From an uncultured Clostridia bacterium (GTDB lineage: Bacteria > Bacillota > Clostridia > Oscillospirales > Acutalibacteraceae): a stretch of DNA of 59,137 nt. The notes under the pieces were generated by a model that was not told where the DNA came from, made no database searches, and saw nothing but the letters and a program-made list of their open reading frames with translations. Position numbers and translations under genes: made by a program. The stretch lies in the NCBI GenBank assembly GCA_947585745.1, contig CANPXF010000015.1:1-59137 (forward strand), given 5' to 3'. Shown piece after piece: positions 42,681 to 51,582 of the stretch (position 1 is the first letter of the stretch; each line of letters starts with the position of its first letter).

Positions 42681-43499
42681 ATGTCACTTAGAAAAAAGAA
42701 TAAACAGGTTGCGGCGCCTACTCCCGAAGCTGTCGCGAGGCTTGGTCATAAAGATGAAATAAAGGCGGCAAGGGACAAAAACAGCGGAGTATATGAGCAC
42801 TTTCATTCTCAGGAAAACGCCAAGGTTATCGCAACCGAGAAAAAGCGTAAACGCAGATATATGGCGATTCTTTCAGCGCTTGTTGCTATACTTCTTGTAA
42901 TGTACATAATCTCAATGCTCCTTACGCAGTGGGGCGATTTGGTTATTTCAATCGGCGATGTATCCGATGGAAAAACAATTATGCTTTCCGAGTCGAAATC
43001 CTTTGATGACGCGGAGGAAAACCTCAACGGCGGTTCGGTAAAGGATGTGACTAATATTACGAAGTCGTGGCTTCCGAAAAATCTTGATACCGAAAAGGAC
43101 GGACAGCATAACGGCGATAACTATGTTGCATATACATTCTACCTTAAAAATACAGGCGATGAGGATTTGGATTATAAAACGACAATGGATATTACAGGCG
43201 TTTCCAAATCCGCTGACGAGGCAGTCAGAATTTTAATTTATAAAAACGGTAAAGGCAATACCTACGCAAAGGGTACATATGCAAACCGAAAAACAGCTGA
43301 AACCGACGCCACAAAATGGGTGGATAACGATACGGTAATCAGAACCCCTCAATCTCACCTTAAAGCAGGCTCGGTTGATAAATTCACCATAGTAATATGG
43401 ATTGAGGGAAACGACAAAGAATGTGTAGACGCAATCCGCGGGGGAACAATAAGAAGCCGTATGGTATTTGACGTTGTAAAGAACGAAGAAGAGAGTTAA
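42681..43499 (+). CDS. TasA-like membrane-anchored protein (2)
   Basis: A 272-residue protein with a 60-residue charged cytoplasmic N-terminus (KKNKQVAAPTPEAVARLGHK), one transmembrane helix (about 57-80) and a TasA-like extracellular domain containing IVIWIEGNDKECVDAIRGG. It lacks the xxAWF/Y cleavage pattern, so it may remain anchored and serve as the base or anchor of a fibre, as TapA does in Bacillus; that role is inference. RBS AGAGGTGA. Confidence 0.78.
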   Translation: MSLRKKNKQVAAPTPEAVARLGHKDEIKAARDKNSGVYEHFHSQENAKVIATEKKRKRRYMAILSALVAILLVMYIISMLLTQWGDLVISIGDVSDGKTIMLSESKSFDDAEENLNGGSVKDVTNITKSWLPKNLDTEKDGQHNGDNYVAYTFYLKNTGDEDLDYKTTMDITGVSKSADEAVRILIYKNGKGNTYAKGTYANRKTAETDATKWVDNDTVIRTPQSHLKAGSVDKFTIVIWIEGNDKECVDAIRGGTIRSRMVFDVVKNEEES

Positions 43500-43664
43500 A
43501 AATTAAGAATTAAGAGTTAAGAATTAATTTATAATTAACGTTTTCCTTATGCAAAAGTCTACAGCAGAACCTGTCCGCTCTATCCAAAACAAGACTGTGG
43601 CACAGATGTTTGGGGGATATGAGCAATAATATAGGGACTACAATGTATGATGTGGAAAATCTAA
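43500..43664 (+). repeat. Terminator-linked intergenic repeat, copy 13
   Basis: Starts at the stop codon of the preceding gene with a degenerate TTAAGAATT module, then core AAAGTCTACAGCAGAACC ... TTTGGGGGATATGAG ... TATGATGTGGAAAATCT, joined to copy 14. Confidence 0.8.
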
Positions 43665-43770
43665 AAAAGAACCTGTCCTCCATATCCAAAGTGAGATAGA
43701 GGAAGAAATGTATGGGGGAGATGAATTGTTAGATAGGGACTGCAGTGTATGACGTGGATATACAAAATAG
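43665..43770 (+). repeat. Terminator-linked intergenic repeat, copy 14
   Basis: Core-only unit with CCAAAGTGAGATAGAGGAAG, TATGGGGGAGATG and the end GTATGACGTGGATATACAAA. Unlike most others its end does not adjoin a clear terminator. Confidence 0.78.
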
Positions 43771-43777
43771 TATCAAT

Positions 43778-43850
43778 CGCTTAATTTGTTCGAGTTGCTG
43801 AACGAGTGGATTAAGCGTCGATAAATAAATAAAACAGTCACAAAAGTGAC
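43778..43850 (+). promoter_or_regulatory. Leader hairpins before the main TasA-like gene
   Basis: CGCTTAAT pairs with ATTAAGCG (43778-43785 and 43810-43817) with an inner TGTTCG/CGAAC-type pairing, and a second hairpin GTCAC-AAAA-GTGAC lies at 43837-43850, just before the RBS AGGAGGA. They could stabilise or regulate the mRNA. Confidence 0.5.
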
Positions 43851-43875
43851 AAATATTTTTTAGGAGGATTTTCGA

Positions 43876-44640
43876 ATGAAAAACACAAGAAAAAAGATGT
43901 TATTATCATCAGTAGCTATGCTTCTTGTTGCTCTCGTAGCTTTAGGCTCCGCAACATTCGCATGGTACTTCACAAACAATTCCGTAACAGCATCAGAAAC
44001 AAAATTAAAGGCTTCTTCAGCTGACGGTCTTGTTATTCGTAAGTTAAAAACTGACCAATGGGCTACTAAAATCACAAACTTAAAGAAGTTTGAAGACACT
44101 AATGTTTCGCCTGCTACAATCGACTATTCTGTAAACTACGAACAAGTAAAAGGTATCGTAGGAGCTAAGGGTAAAGCTAATGATGACGGTACATATACTA
44201 CACAGGGTACAGAGGTAGAGCATGCTTCTATGGAGTCTAATGGAGCATTTTTAATTGATGATTTCTATGTAGCTACACCGAGTTCTGAGCAAAAGGATGT
44301 TAAATTGACAATTAATGGTTCAGCAAACGAAAATACATATATTAACGTTGCCGTTTATGTTGACGATGTTCTTATCGGCGCAGTTTGCTCCGACGGAACA
44401 ACTGGACAAACAAACAACAGAGTTCAAATATTAGCTAATCACCAGGAAAATGGAACTTATACATTAGGAACACTTAATACAACATTAGAAAAGCAATTTA
44501 AAGTAAAATCAAATTCCAATAATGGTGATGGTTCACACGTTCAGCTTATTGCTTTTGCAGACGGTGAGAACGAGAAGTGTACAACTGATAAGGCTAACAC
44601 ATCAGAAGTTAACTTCACATACGAGTTTGAAGTTGCATAA
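43876..44640 (+). CDS. TasA-like protein, probable major fibre subunit (3)
   Basis: A 254-residue exported protein with a classic SipW-type signal: MKNTRKKMLLSSVAMLLVAL, then GSATFAWYFTNNSV. Codon use differs sharply from its neighbours (mostly GCT, ACA, AAA, GTT), as in abundant proteins, the RBS TAGGAGGA is excellent and strong hairpins bracket the gene in the mRNA. The mature domain of about 225 residues is rich in Asn, Thr and Lys, with INVAVYVDDVLIG and EKQFKVKSNSNN. It is immediately upstream of the first signal peptidase gene, as calY/tasA genes often are. Confidence 0.85.
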   Translation: MKNTRKKMLLSSVAMLLVALVALGSATFAWYFTNNSVTASETKLKASSADGLVIRKLKTDQWATKITNLKKFEDTNVSPATIDYSVNYEQVKGIVGAKGKANDDGTYTTQGTEVEHASMESNGAFLIDDFYVATPSSEQKDVKLTINGSANENTYINVAVYVDDVLIGAVCSDGTTGQTNNRVQILANHQENGTYTLGTLNTTLEKQFKVKSNSNNGDGSHVQLIAFADGENEKCTTDKANTSEVNFTYEFEVA

Positions 44641-44676
44641 TTTTAAATTAAGCGAATTTTAAACATGCAGTTTTTT

Positions 44677-44710
44677 ATCCCCCCGAGCCGAGCGCTCGGC
44701 TCGGGGGGAT
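44677..44710. other. 34-bp perfect GC-rich palindrome
   Basis: ATCCCCCCGAGCCGAGC is followed directly by its exact reverse complement. T-run lies before, not after, the hairpin on the plus strand, so it does not look like a standard terminator. It separates the major TasA-like gene from the signal peptidase gene and may protect the upstream mRNA or limit read-through. The rest of 44711-44894 has only partial GGCTTTG/CAAAGCC pairings. Confidence 0.85.
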
Positions 44711-44894
44711 TTAAAAGCTAATGTTCAGTCAGCAGGGACAAAGGCTTTATTCTGAGTGGCGGGCTTTGTCGCTATTTTAGCTTGTAATTAGTGATAAAGT
44801 CTCGGCAAAGCCAATGCACTTGGATTTTAAGAGCGCAAAAAATAAATCCTTTTTAAGGGGTATAGATAACAAAAAGGAAATGGAGCACTAACTA

Positions 44895-45734
44895 ATGAAA
44901 AAAACCTTGAACAAAATTTTACATATCGTAGTCGATGTGTTAGTAGTGGTTATATTGATTATATCTGTATTAATACTTACTATGATATTAACTGCGCAAG
45001 GAGAGGGCGGTGTTCCTTCTGTTTTTGGTAAAGCGCCTATATCCGTACTTACTAATTCTATGCACGGCGACGCTCCCGACAGCTTTGATGAGGGCGATTT
45101 GCTCATTTGCGACGTAATTGACCATAACGCTGAAAACGAATTTAATGTCGGTGATGTAGTTACATTCAGACAGGACATCAACGGCGACGGTGTTGAGGAT
45201 TACGTTACGCATAGAATTTATAAAAAAGACGGCGGTACATATCTGACTAAGGGCGATAATAACGTCTCCTACGACCAAGACGTTAACGGAAGCGTTGTAT
45301 TTGAAGCTCTGACGGAAAACGATTTTGTTGCCCGATATACGGGTACTAAAATCTCGGGCTTTGGCTCTGTTTTAAATTATCTTCAGACCCCTAACGGATT
45401 TTTCCTCTGTATTTTGCTCCCGATGATATTCTTCTTCCTCTATCAGGCTGTACGCGTTGTAATTAACGTAATAGCCTACAACAAGGAGAACGCTATGATT
45501 AAGGCGCAGGAGGCTATTGCCAAATCCGATTTGACCGAGGAGCAGAAAGCGAAAGCGATTGAGGAGTATCTTGCCTCACAGAAGAAGGCTCCCGATAATT
45601 CCGATAAATCTGACGGTAAAGAACAAGAACCCGAGCAAATCTCCGTTCCGGAACCGCCCGAAACGGAACAGGGAGAAGAGCAGACAGAGCAAGCTTTTCA
45701 GGAAACAGCGGAAGAATCCGAACAGAGCGAGTAA
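44895..45734 (+). CDS. sipW: SipW-type signal peptidase I (1)
   Basis: A 279-residue membrane protease that removes signal peptides from TasA-like proteins. It is of the ER/archaeal type with a Ser-His catalytic pair: Ser in VLTNSMHGD and His in YVTHRIYKK, instead of the Ser-Lys pair of ordinary bacterial enzymes. GDVVTF and LTKGDNN are further family motifs. A helix lies at about 8-33, a second at about 165-195, and the C-terminal 70 residues are an acidic Glu/Gln-rich tail. RBS GGAG is nine bases from the ATG. Confidence 0.92.
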   Translation: MKKTLNKILHIVVDVLVVVILIISVLILTMILTAQGEGGVPSVFGKAPISVLTNSMHGDAPDSFDEGDLLICDVIDHNAENEFNVGDVVTFRQDINGDGVEDYVTHRIYKKDGGTYLTKGDNNVSYDQDVNGSVVFEALTENDFVARYTGTKISGFGSVLNYLQTPNGFFLCILLPMIFFFLYQAVRVVINVIAYNKENAMIKAQEAIAKSDLTEEQKAKAIEEYLASQKKAPDNSDKSDGKEQEPEQISVPEPPETEQGEEQTEQAFQETAEESEQSE

Positions 45735-46032
45735 TACCCTTAACGGGAATTTCTCGATTATAAGTTAAATTGCAAGTTATGTAAAATTGCAAGCTATATA
45801 AAATTAAAGTTAATTTGCCCGTAGATTTTACGTAAAAAGAAATTTGAGGTACGGCGTATTGCGCCGATAATGTTAAGAATTTCTGAAAATCCTTATGGGC
45901 GGTACTTCACACCTTGACTATATAATTCAAAGTGGGGCGCAAAACGCTCGAATGTAAAGATTTATATAAAAGAGAGCCGAGGTCAGAAAGCTCTTGGCAG
46001 GTGTTGGAAGATTTTTTTAAGGAGATAATCCT
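45735..46032 (+). other. Long leader before the AAA+ gene
   Basis: This 298-base gap holds a 17-base tandem duplication (ATTGCAAGYTATRTAAA, 45769-45802), a small GGCG-TATT-GCGCC-type hairpin near 45855 and a GAGAGCC...GCTCTT hairpin near 45973. A TTGACT box at about 45916 has no good -10. It may be a regulatory leader; no ORF with an RBS is visible. Confidence 0.4.
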
Positions 46033-47574
46033 ATGGATGTTGTATTCAAATTTTTGTTCCAATTTTTAGGACAGTTTTTCGGCTCCTTATGGGGAGCGAT
46101 TTCGGGAGTATTTGTAGGTATCGGAAACGCCTTTAATATTCCCGAGTACATAAGTATTATAACCCGCTATACCACAACCCTCGGCGGTGTTGCCTGGGTA
46201 GTAGCTATAATCGCAATTATCCTTTTAATCGCGGTTTTGGCGCTTGTGGTATTCTTTATAGTTGCCTCCTTAAAGAAATTTTTCAAGGCAAGAAGCGCGC
46301 GCAAGGACACAGGCTCCCTCGTGCACGAGGTTCAGGCTCTTAACCGCGAGGTAATGAGACTTAACCTTGAAAAGGATAAAATCCTTTCAATGAAAGTCAG
46401 CCAGATTGGTCTTAACCCGAACGAAATCTCCGAGCTTACGGGCGAGGAGCTTGAAACCCTTAACGAAGAGGGTGAGGCTGACGGCGATTCGGGAGAGGTA
46501 CGTTTCTTAAAGCTCGTTCAGCTTGACGAGGACTGGGCAAATTATCAACCGCCCGAATATGATAACGACATTACTCTCCCCGAGTTTTGCGACCGTTTCC
46601 GTCTTTTCGCTTGCTCCAGACTTGGACTTTATTATGACATAGCGATGATTCGCCGTTTTGTCGCGGCGTTCGCCTCAACAAGACTTATCGTACTTCAAGG
46701 TATTTCCGGTACAGGTAAAACATCTCTTGCTTACGCTTTCGGTAAATATGTAAGAAACCCCTCCGTAATTACTCCCGTACAGCCTTCCTGGCGCGACCGT
46801 TCCGAGCTGTTCGGTTACTTCAACGAATTTACAAAGAAATATAACGAAACCGAACTGCTCCGCGCTATGTACGAGGCTAACTATAACGAAAACATTTATC
46901 TCGTTATTCTCGACGAGATGAACATTGCGCGTGTTGAGTATTACTTCGCTGAAATGCTCTCCATTCTTGAAATGCCGCGCAAGGATGAATGGATAGTCGA
47001 CCTTGTTCCGAACAAGTGGAAAAACGACCCGAAACAGCTTAAAAACGGTAAATTTACCGTACCGCCCAATATGTGGTACTGCGGTACAATCAACAACGAC
47101 GACTCCACGTTCGCTGTTACTGATAAGGTTTACGACCGCGCTATGCCTATTAACATTGACAACAAGGGCGTTGCGTTTGACGCTCCCGATACTCCTCCTG
47201 TTGTTATCAACTATCATCATTTTGAGGATATTCTTAATCAGGCGAAGGCGGATAACCCGATTTCCGAAGACCTGCTTAATAAGCTCGCTTTAGTTGACGA
47301 TTATGTAATAGCTCATTTCAGAGTGGCTTTCGGTAACCGTATTATGAAACAAATTAAAGACTATGTTCCCGCGTACGTCGGTACGGGCGGAACCGAGATT
47401 GACGGTCTTGACTATATCCTCGCGCGCAAGGTATTGCGTAAGTTTGAGGCTCTTAACCTCTCTTATATCAGAGATGAAATTGACGGTCTTATAGCATATT
47501 TTGATGAGTTATTCGGCGAAGAAAATATGGGCGAGTGCAAGAGCTATCTGCTTATGCTTAAAAAGCTTGCGTAA
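46033..47574 (+). CDS. Membrane-anchored McrB-like AAA+ ATPase
   Basis: A 513-residue protein. The N-terminus has an amphipathic or membrane-associated segment (1-32) and a clear transmembrane helix (about 52-80), then a short coiled coil (about 96-122) and an acidic linker. The AAA+ domain runs from about 200: Walker A GISGTGKTS (223-231), Walker B LVILDEMN (290-297) running into IARVEYYFAEMLSIL as in McrB-type ATPases, sensor 1 in CGTINNDDS and an arginine in VYDRAM (369). The McrB GTP-specific motif is not conserved, so ATP is more likely. RBS AAGGAG. Its partner is presumably the next gene. It is embedded in a fibre-protein cluster, not a restriction locus. Confidence 0.85.
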   Translation: MDVVFKFLFQFLGQFFGSLWGAISGVFVGIGNAFNIPEYISIITRYTTTLGGVAWVVAIIAIILLIAVLALVVFFIVASLKKFFKARSARKDTGSLVHEVQALNREVMRLNLEKDKILSMKVSQIGLNPNEISELTGEELETLNEEGEADGDSGEVRFLKLVQLDEDWANYQPPEYDNDITLPEFCDRFRLFACSRLGLYYDIAMIRRFVAAFASTRLIVLQGISGTGKTSLAYAFGKYVRNPSVITPVQPSWRDRSELFGYFNEFTKKYNETELLRAMYEANYNENIYLVILDEMNIARVEYYFAEMLSILEMPRKDEWIVDLVPNKWKNDPKQLKNGKFTVPPNMWYCGTINNDDSTFAVTDKVYDRAMPINIDNKGVAFDAPDTPPVVINYHHFEDILNQAKADNPISEDLLNKLALVDDYVIAHFRVAFGNRIMKQIKDYVPAYVGTGGTEIDGLDYILARKVLRKFEALNLSYIRDEIDGLIAYFDELFGEENMGECKSYLLMLKKLA

Positions 47575-47589
47575 TTTAAACTAACTTTA

Positions 47590-47613
47590 GGGACGTCAAA
47601 AGCTCGACGTCCC
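47590..47613 (+). other. Hairpin between the AAA+ and coiled-coil genes
   Basis: GGGACGTC (47590-47597) pairs with GACGTCCC (47606-47613). Only a weak T-rich stretch follows, so it may attenuate or stabilise the transcript. Confidence 0.55.
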
Positions 47614-47661
47614 ATAAGGTATTTATTTAGTTTGATTTTTATGAAACAGAGGTGAAAGATT

Positions 47662-50208
47662 TTGGAAAATTTCGATAAGTATTATCGTTCCTATAAATAT
47701 ATGCAAAAACACCTCGCTACAGATTTTACCGCTAACTACCTCAACACCAATATGGAGGATAACGATAAGGGTCAGGATATTCTGTCGGGTAAGCTCAACG
47801 AAAAGGTTATTGATATGGAATGGGTTACCGCGATTGAGGATACCATTCCCTATATAGAAAAAGCAATCGCCGAGCAACGCAGGTTTATTATTGAAAACAA
47901 TGAGGTTTACAGAGTTGATAAGGCTAAAATTATTAACAAGGATTCTGTAAAGCATTTAATTCAGCATACTAATTTTATTGATAATATTGACGACGACGGA
48001 AAAGTCACACCCAATAAGATTCTGACTATTGAGCGTGAGGACTCGTTTGAAACCTATGAAAACCGTTTTCTTATTACGCTTATTGAAAACGCGATGATGT
48101 TTGTAAGCGATAAGTACAGAAAAATGGTAGACGCTCCGACCGATACATATAATGAGGTTGAAATGAACCGCGACCTTGTGCTTAATAATCAGCGGATAAA
48201 ATTTAAGGTTCAGTATTCAAACGAAGTCAAGGACGCTAAATCCGACGACCTTGACGTACAGGATTTTGAAAAGCTTTCCGACTTTGACCGTGTCCGCCGT
48301 ATTCGTCAAAAGCTTAACAGCTTTTTGAACACGGATATGATGCAGGAGCTAAAAAAATCGGTTAGAGTTAAGCCCCCTATAAATCGTACCAACCTTATGA
48401 CGAAAAACCCCAACTATAAGGCTTGTCTTGATTTGTTTAACTATCTTTACGCTTATAATAAGGAAGGCTTTGAAATTGTAGGCAGAGAATTTACAGGTAA
48501 AATGGATAAGGAAGTCCAGAAGAGCTTGTATTTCTCACTCGGTTTCCAGCATTTTATGCTCTCTATAGCTACTAACCCCGCGCTTAAAAATATGCTCGAG
48601 AACAGGTATCAGGAGCAGAAAAAACGACGTGAAAGCGGAGAGGATTCCGAAACAGCCGACCTTATAGAAAAAATCCGTAAGGAAGAAATGAAAATCCGCT
48701 TGCAGGAAATTCGCGAGCGAGAGAAAATTATCCGTGACCAAAAGGCGGAAATCGCCGCTCTAAAGCGTGAAATAGAAAAACGCGATAAGACTATCGAGTC
48801 CTTGAGAAGCTCTATCAAAGCCCTTGAAGAACAGGTTAAAGAGCTTCAGGAAGAGTTACAGACTGTTAAGGCAGAGCTCGTTAAGGCTAAAGAGAGAATT
48901 GCTGAACTCGAAGCGAAGGTCGCGGAGCTTGAAGAGAAAATTAGAATCCTTGAGGCGAAAATTGCCGAGCTTGAAGCTAAGGTTGCAGAGCTTGAAAGGA
49001 TTAAGGCGGAGCTTGAGGCAAAGATTGCCGAGCTTGAAGAGGTTATTGAAAAGCAAAAAGCCCGTATTGCGGAGTTAGAAGATATTGTCGCAAAGCAGAA
49101 AGCCCGTATAGAAGAGCTTGAAGCATATGTTGCTGAACTCGAAAAAACAAAGGCACAGCTTGAAGAAAGGGTTGAAAATCTCGAAGCCGAGAACGCGGCG
49201 CAAAAGGCTGTTATCGAGGCGCACGAGGCTACAATCGCAAGCCAGAAAGAGGCTATTGCGGGACTTGAAAACGAGATTGCGAACGCGAAGCAGGAGATTT
49301 CACAGCTTAGCGAAACTCTCAAAGAGCGTGACAAGACTATTTCGGAACAGTCGAAAACAATTGAAACGCTCAACACCAATCTTCAAAGCCTTACAACCGA
49401 GCTTGCCGATGAAAAGGAGAGCCATAAGGCAGACGTTGAGGCGGAAAAAACAGCTCACACCAACCACGTTGCCGAACTCAACACCCTGTTTGAGGGCGAA
49501 AAGGCGTCAATCGAAGACGCTCACAATAAAGCGGTTGAAAAGCTCAAAAAGGAGCACAAATCCGCTATTGATAAGGTTAAAAAGCAGTGCGATACCGACA
49601 AGAGCCGTATCCAAAAGGATGCGGACAGTCGCATAAGAGCCGCGCAGAAGGACGCCGATAAAAAGGCTAAAGACGAGATTAAAAAACAGGTTGCAAAAGC
49701 TCAGGCTGAGGCTAAGAAGGCCGCCAAAAAGGCGAGCGAAACCGCGGCTAAATTTAAAAAAGAGCTTAAAATCCAAAAGGGCGACGACGGACTTTTCCGC
49801 TTTGACTTTACTTTGGGCGCTCTCGGCGTTCAGTCGATGAAGGCTGTCGCGCTTTCGGGCACTGACGGAATTTTCCAAATGCCTCATAATAACAACCTTG
49901 CTTGTATCTATATCGTAAAAGACAATAAAAGGATTACGGTATATTCAGGCAGATTTAATCATATAGAGGTTTTGAAAAAATACAATTCAACAAACCTTGA
50001 CGATTGCAAACAGCTCATTTCGGATACGCTTGTGAAGGCTGATAAAGCTTGCGCGTATCTCACATACAAATCATTAGATAAACTGACTGTCAACAGTTTT
50101 GCTGACTTTATTAAAAACGAGGCTCAAATTACATTGACGGAGATTTTCCACAATAAGAGCCAAAAGAGCGGAAAATCCACACTCGGAATTTATTATTACA
50201 GAGGTTAA
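47662..50208 (+). CDS. DUF2357-like long coiled-coil protein, partner of the AAA+ ATPase
   Basis: An 848-residue protein. Residues 1-320 form a folded domain with EDSFETYENRFLITLIENAM and KVQYSNEVKD, resembling the DUF2357/McrC-N type proteins that pair with McrB-like ATPases. About 325-700 is an exceptionally long coiled coil made of near-repeats such as KIAELEAKVAELEEKIRILE and KQKARIAELE, then Lys/Ala-rich helix. About 710-848 is a separate C-terminal domain (GLFRFDFTLGALGVQSMKAV, LACIYIVKDNKRITVYSGRF). No PD-(D/E)xK nuclease motif is evident. There is no signal peptide, so it is cytoplasmic. Translation starts at TTG after GAGGTGA. Confidence 0.75.
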   Translation: MENFDKYYRSYKYMQKHLATDFTANYLNTNMEDNDKGQDILSGKLNEKVIDMEWVTAIEDTIPYIEKAIAEQRRFIIENNEVYRVDKAKIINKDSVKHLIQHTNFIDNIDDDGKVTPNKILTIEREDSFETYENRFLITLIENAMMFVSDKYRKMVDAPTDTYNEVEMNRDLVLNNQRIKFKVQYSNEVKDAKSDDLDVQDFEKLSDFDRVRRIRQKLNSFLNTDMMQELKKSVRVKPPINRTNLMTKNPNYKACLDLFNYLYAYNKEGFEIVGREFTGKMDKEVQKSLYFSLGFQHFMLSIATNPALKNMLENRYQEQKKRRESGEDSETADLIEKIRKEEMKIRLQEIREREKIIRDQKAEIAALKREIEKRDKTIESLRSSIKALEEQVKELQEELQTVKAELVKAKERIAELEAKVAELEEKIRILEAKIAELEAKVAELERIKAELEAKIAELEEVIEKQKARIAELEDIVAKQKARIEELEAYVAELEKTKAQLEERVENLEAENAAQKAVIEAHEATIASQKEAIAGLENEIANAKQEISQLSETLKERDKTISEQSKTIETLNTNLQSLTTELADEKESHKADVEAEKTAHTNHVAELNTLFEGEKASIEDAHNKAVEKLKKEHKSAIDKVKKQCDTDKSRIQKDADSRIRAAQKDADKKAKDEIKKQVAKAQAEAKKAAKKASETAAKFKKELKIQKGDDGLFRFDFTLGALGVQSMKAVALSGTDGIFQMPHNNNLACIYIVKDNKRITVYSGRFNHIEVLKKYNSTNLDDCKQLISDTLVKADKACAYLTYKSLDKLTVNSFADFIKNEAQITLTEIFHNKSQKSGKSTLGIYYYRG

Positions 50209-50209
50209 T

Positions 50210-51541
50210 ATGGAGCAGAAAACAAGCCGAAGCAGGCGTTACATTATTACTAAAAATTCAATATTAATGCTTGTTGTGCTTGTTATTATTTTCCTCGCGG
50301 TTTGGGCGTGGTATACTGATACAAAATCAACCTCTGCCAGCACAACAAAACTTTCCGCAAGTCCTGCGGATAATGTTGAGATTGCCATTCCCGAAAAGGT
50401 TGATGACGGAAAGGGAAAACTCGTGGACTCTTTCCCGATTAATAATGGCAGTTGGAAAACTGAAATTGAGTTTAAGGATTCCGGATATGTAAAAAATCTT
50501 GTTAATGACATTACAAGCGACGGAAAGCAGTTTGTTGTTCCCGGATTTAATTCCACAGAGGATTATGCGATAGGAAGAACTGTTAATGTTGCTGATGTAT
50601 GGGAAGACGGTCTTTCAAGTAAAGAGGCGTTGACCGATGATGATGTCAATAACGACGATAAGTATAACTATATTTCTTTTGATTTCTATCTGCGTTCCCG
50701 CAGTAGCAGGATTAACTTAAGACCGGAATCATGTTTGGCTTCAGGCTCTGAACTCGGCTATGACGATGACGGAAAGAAAGGAACCCCCAGAAAGCTGTCC
50801 GCAGACAGCAGTTCTACTGTTCCGTATCGTGTCAGTTCATACAGCGCTAATTCAGCTCATCCCTTTTCAGCCGACGCCATTGTGGGCGCAATGAGGGTTT
50901 CTCTTGTGGGCGCTCCCGTTGACGGAGTTACAACCTTAAATAATGTAACTACCGAAACAACCTATGATAACGGTAAAACTTGGGAAAAATCCGCGCAAAC
51001 AAAAATCACCTGGCTCCCAAGGCCGGATATATGTCTTAACGCAACAAAAAATATGACCGACTGGACTCTTATTACAGGCATAACCCCGAGTAGTGAATAT
51101 GCGGAAAAAACCTATGGTCATTCGTTCTTTGAGGGAAACTATCCTGTGACAAAAGAAGACGGAACCAAGGATACATCTGTAAAAAAAGGCGTTACTAAAC
51201 ATAAATACTATGATAAAAATGTTTTACCCGATAAAGTTTCAGATGACGCGGACGAAAATGTTCCGGACTATTTTAAGGTAAGTAAAATAAGTAATAGTGA
51301 TTCAACAAAATTTAACGGAGCCACTCCTTACTACCCGACACTCGGTCAATCGGTCGAAATAGCAAATGAAGCTGAGAACCCTTCTGAAATAGAATTTAGC
51401 CCATCGGGTGACGACAGAGCGACAAACGGTTATTACGTTTACAGATACACTCTTAATCTATGGATTGAGGGAGAAGACGCTGAAGCCCGCCGCGCTATAA
51501 ATAACGGTATGTTTAGTTTGGAGCTTGACTTCGGGGCTTAA
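50210..51541 (+). CDS. TasA-like protein with SipW-type signal peptide (4)
   Basis: A 443-residue exported protein: SRRYIITKNSILMLVVLVII, then LAVWAWYTDTKSTSAST, the SipW-type signal pattern. The mature part is larger than in the first three (about 400 residues) and ends with NLWIEGEDAEARRAINNGMF, the recurring cluster motif. It starts one base after the stop of the coiled-coil gene, so AAA+, coiled-coil and this fibre-type gene are translated from one message. Confidence 0.83.
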   Translation: MEQKTSRSRRYIITKNSILMLVVLVIIFLAVWAWYTDTKSTSASTTKLSASPADNVEIAIPEKVDDGKGKLVDSFPINNGSWKTEIEFKDSGYVKNLVNDITSDGKQFVVPGFNSTEDYAIGRTVNVADVWEDGLSSKEALTDDDVNNDDKYNYISFDFYLRSRSSRINLRPESCLASGSELGYDDDGKKGTPRKLSADSSSTVPYRVSSYSANSAHPFSADAIVGAMRVSLVGAPVDGVTTLNNVTTETTYDNGKTWEKSAQTKITWLPRPDICLNATKNMTDWTLITGITPSSEYAEKTYGHSFFEGNYPVTKEDGTKDTSVKKGVTKHKYYDKNVLPDKVSDDADENVPDYFKVSKISNSDSTKFNGATPYYPTLGQSVEIANEAENPSEIEFSPSGDDRATNGYYVYRYTLNLWIEGEDAEARRAINNGMFSLELDFGA

Positions 51542-51582
51542 TAAAATATAATTATATTTATTAATTGAAAAGAGGTGAAATT

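Noticed and set aside
48824..49636. Arg/Lys- or Ser-rich ORFs inside the coiled-coil gene on both strands
   Set aside because: They are frame shadows of the repetitive GAG/AAG-rich coiled-coil coding sequence.
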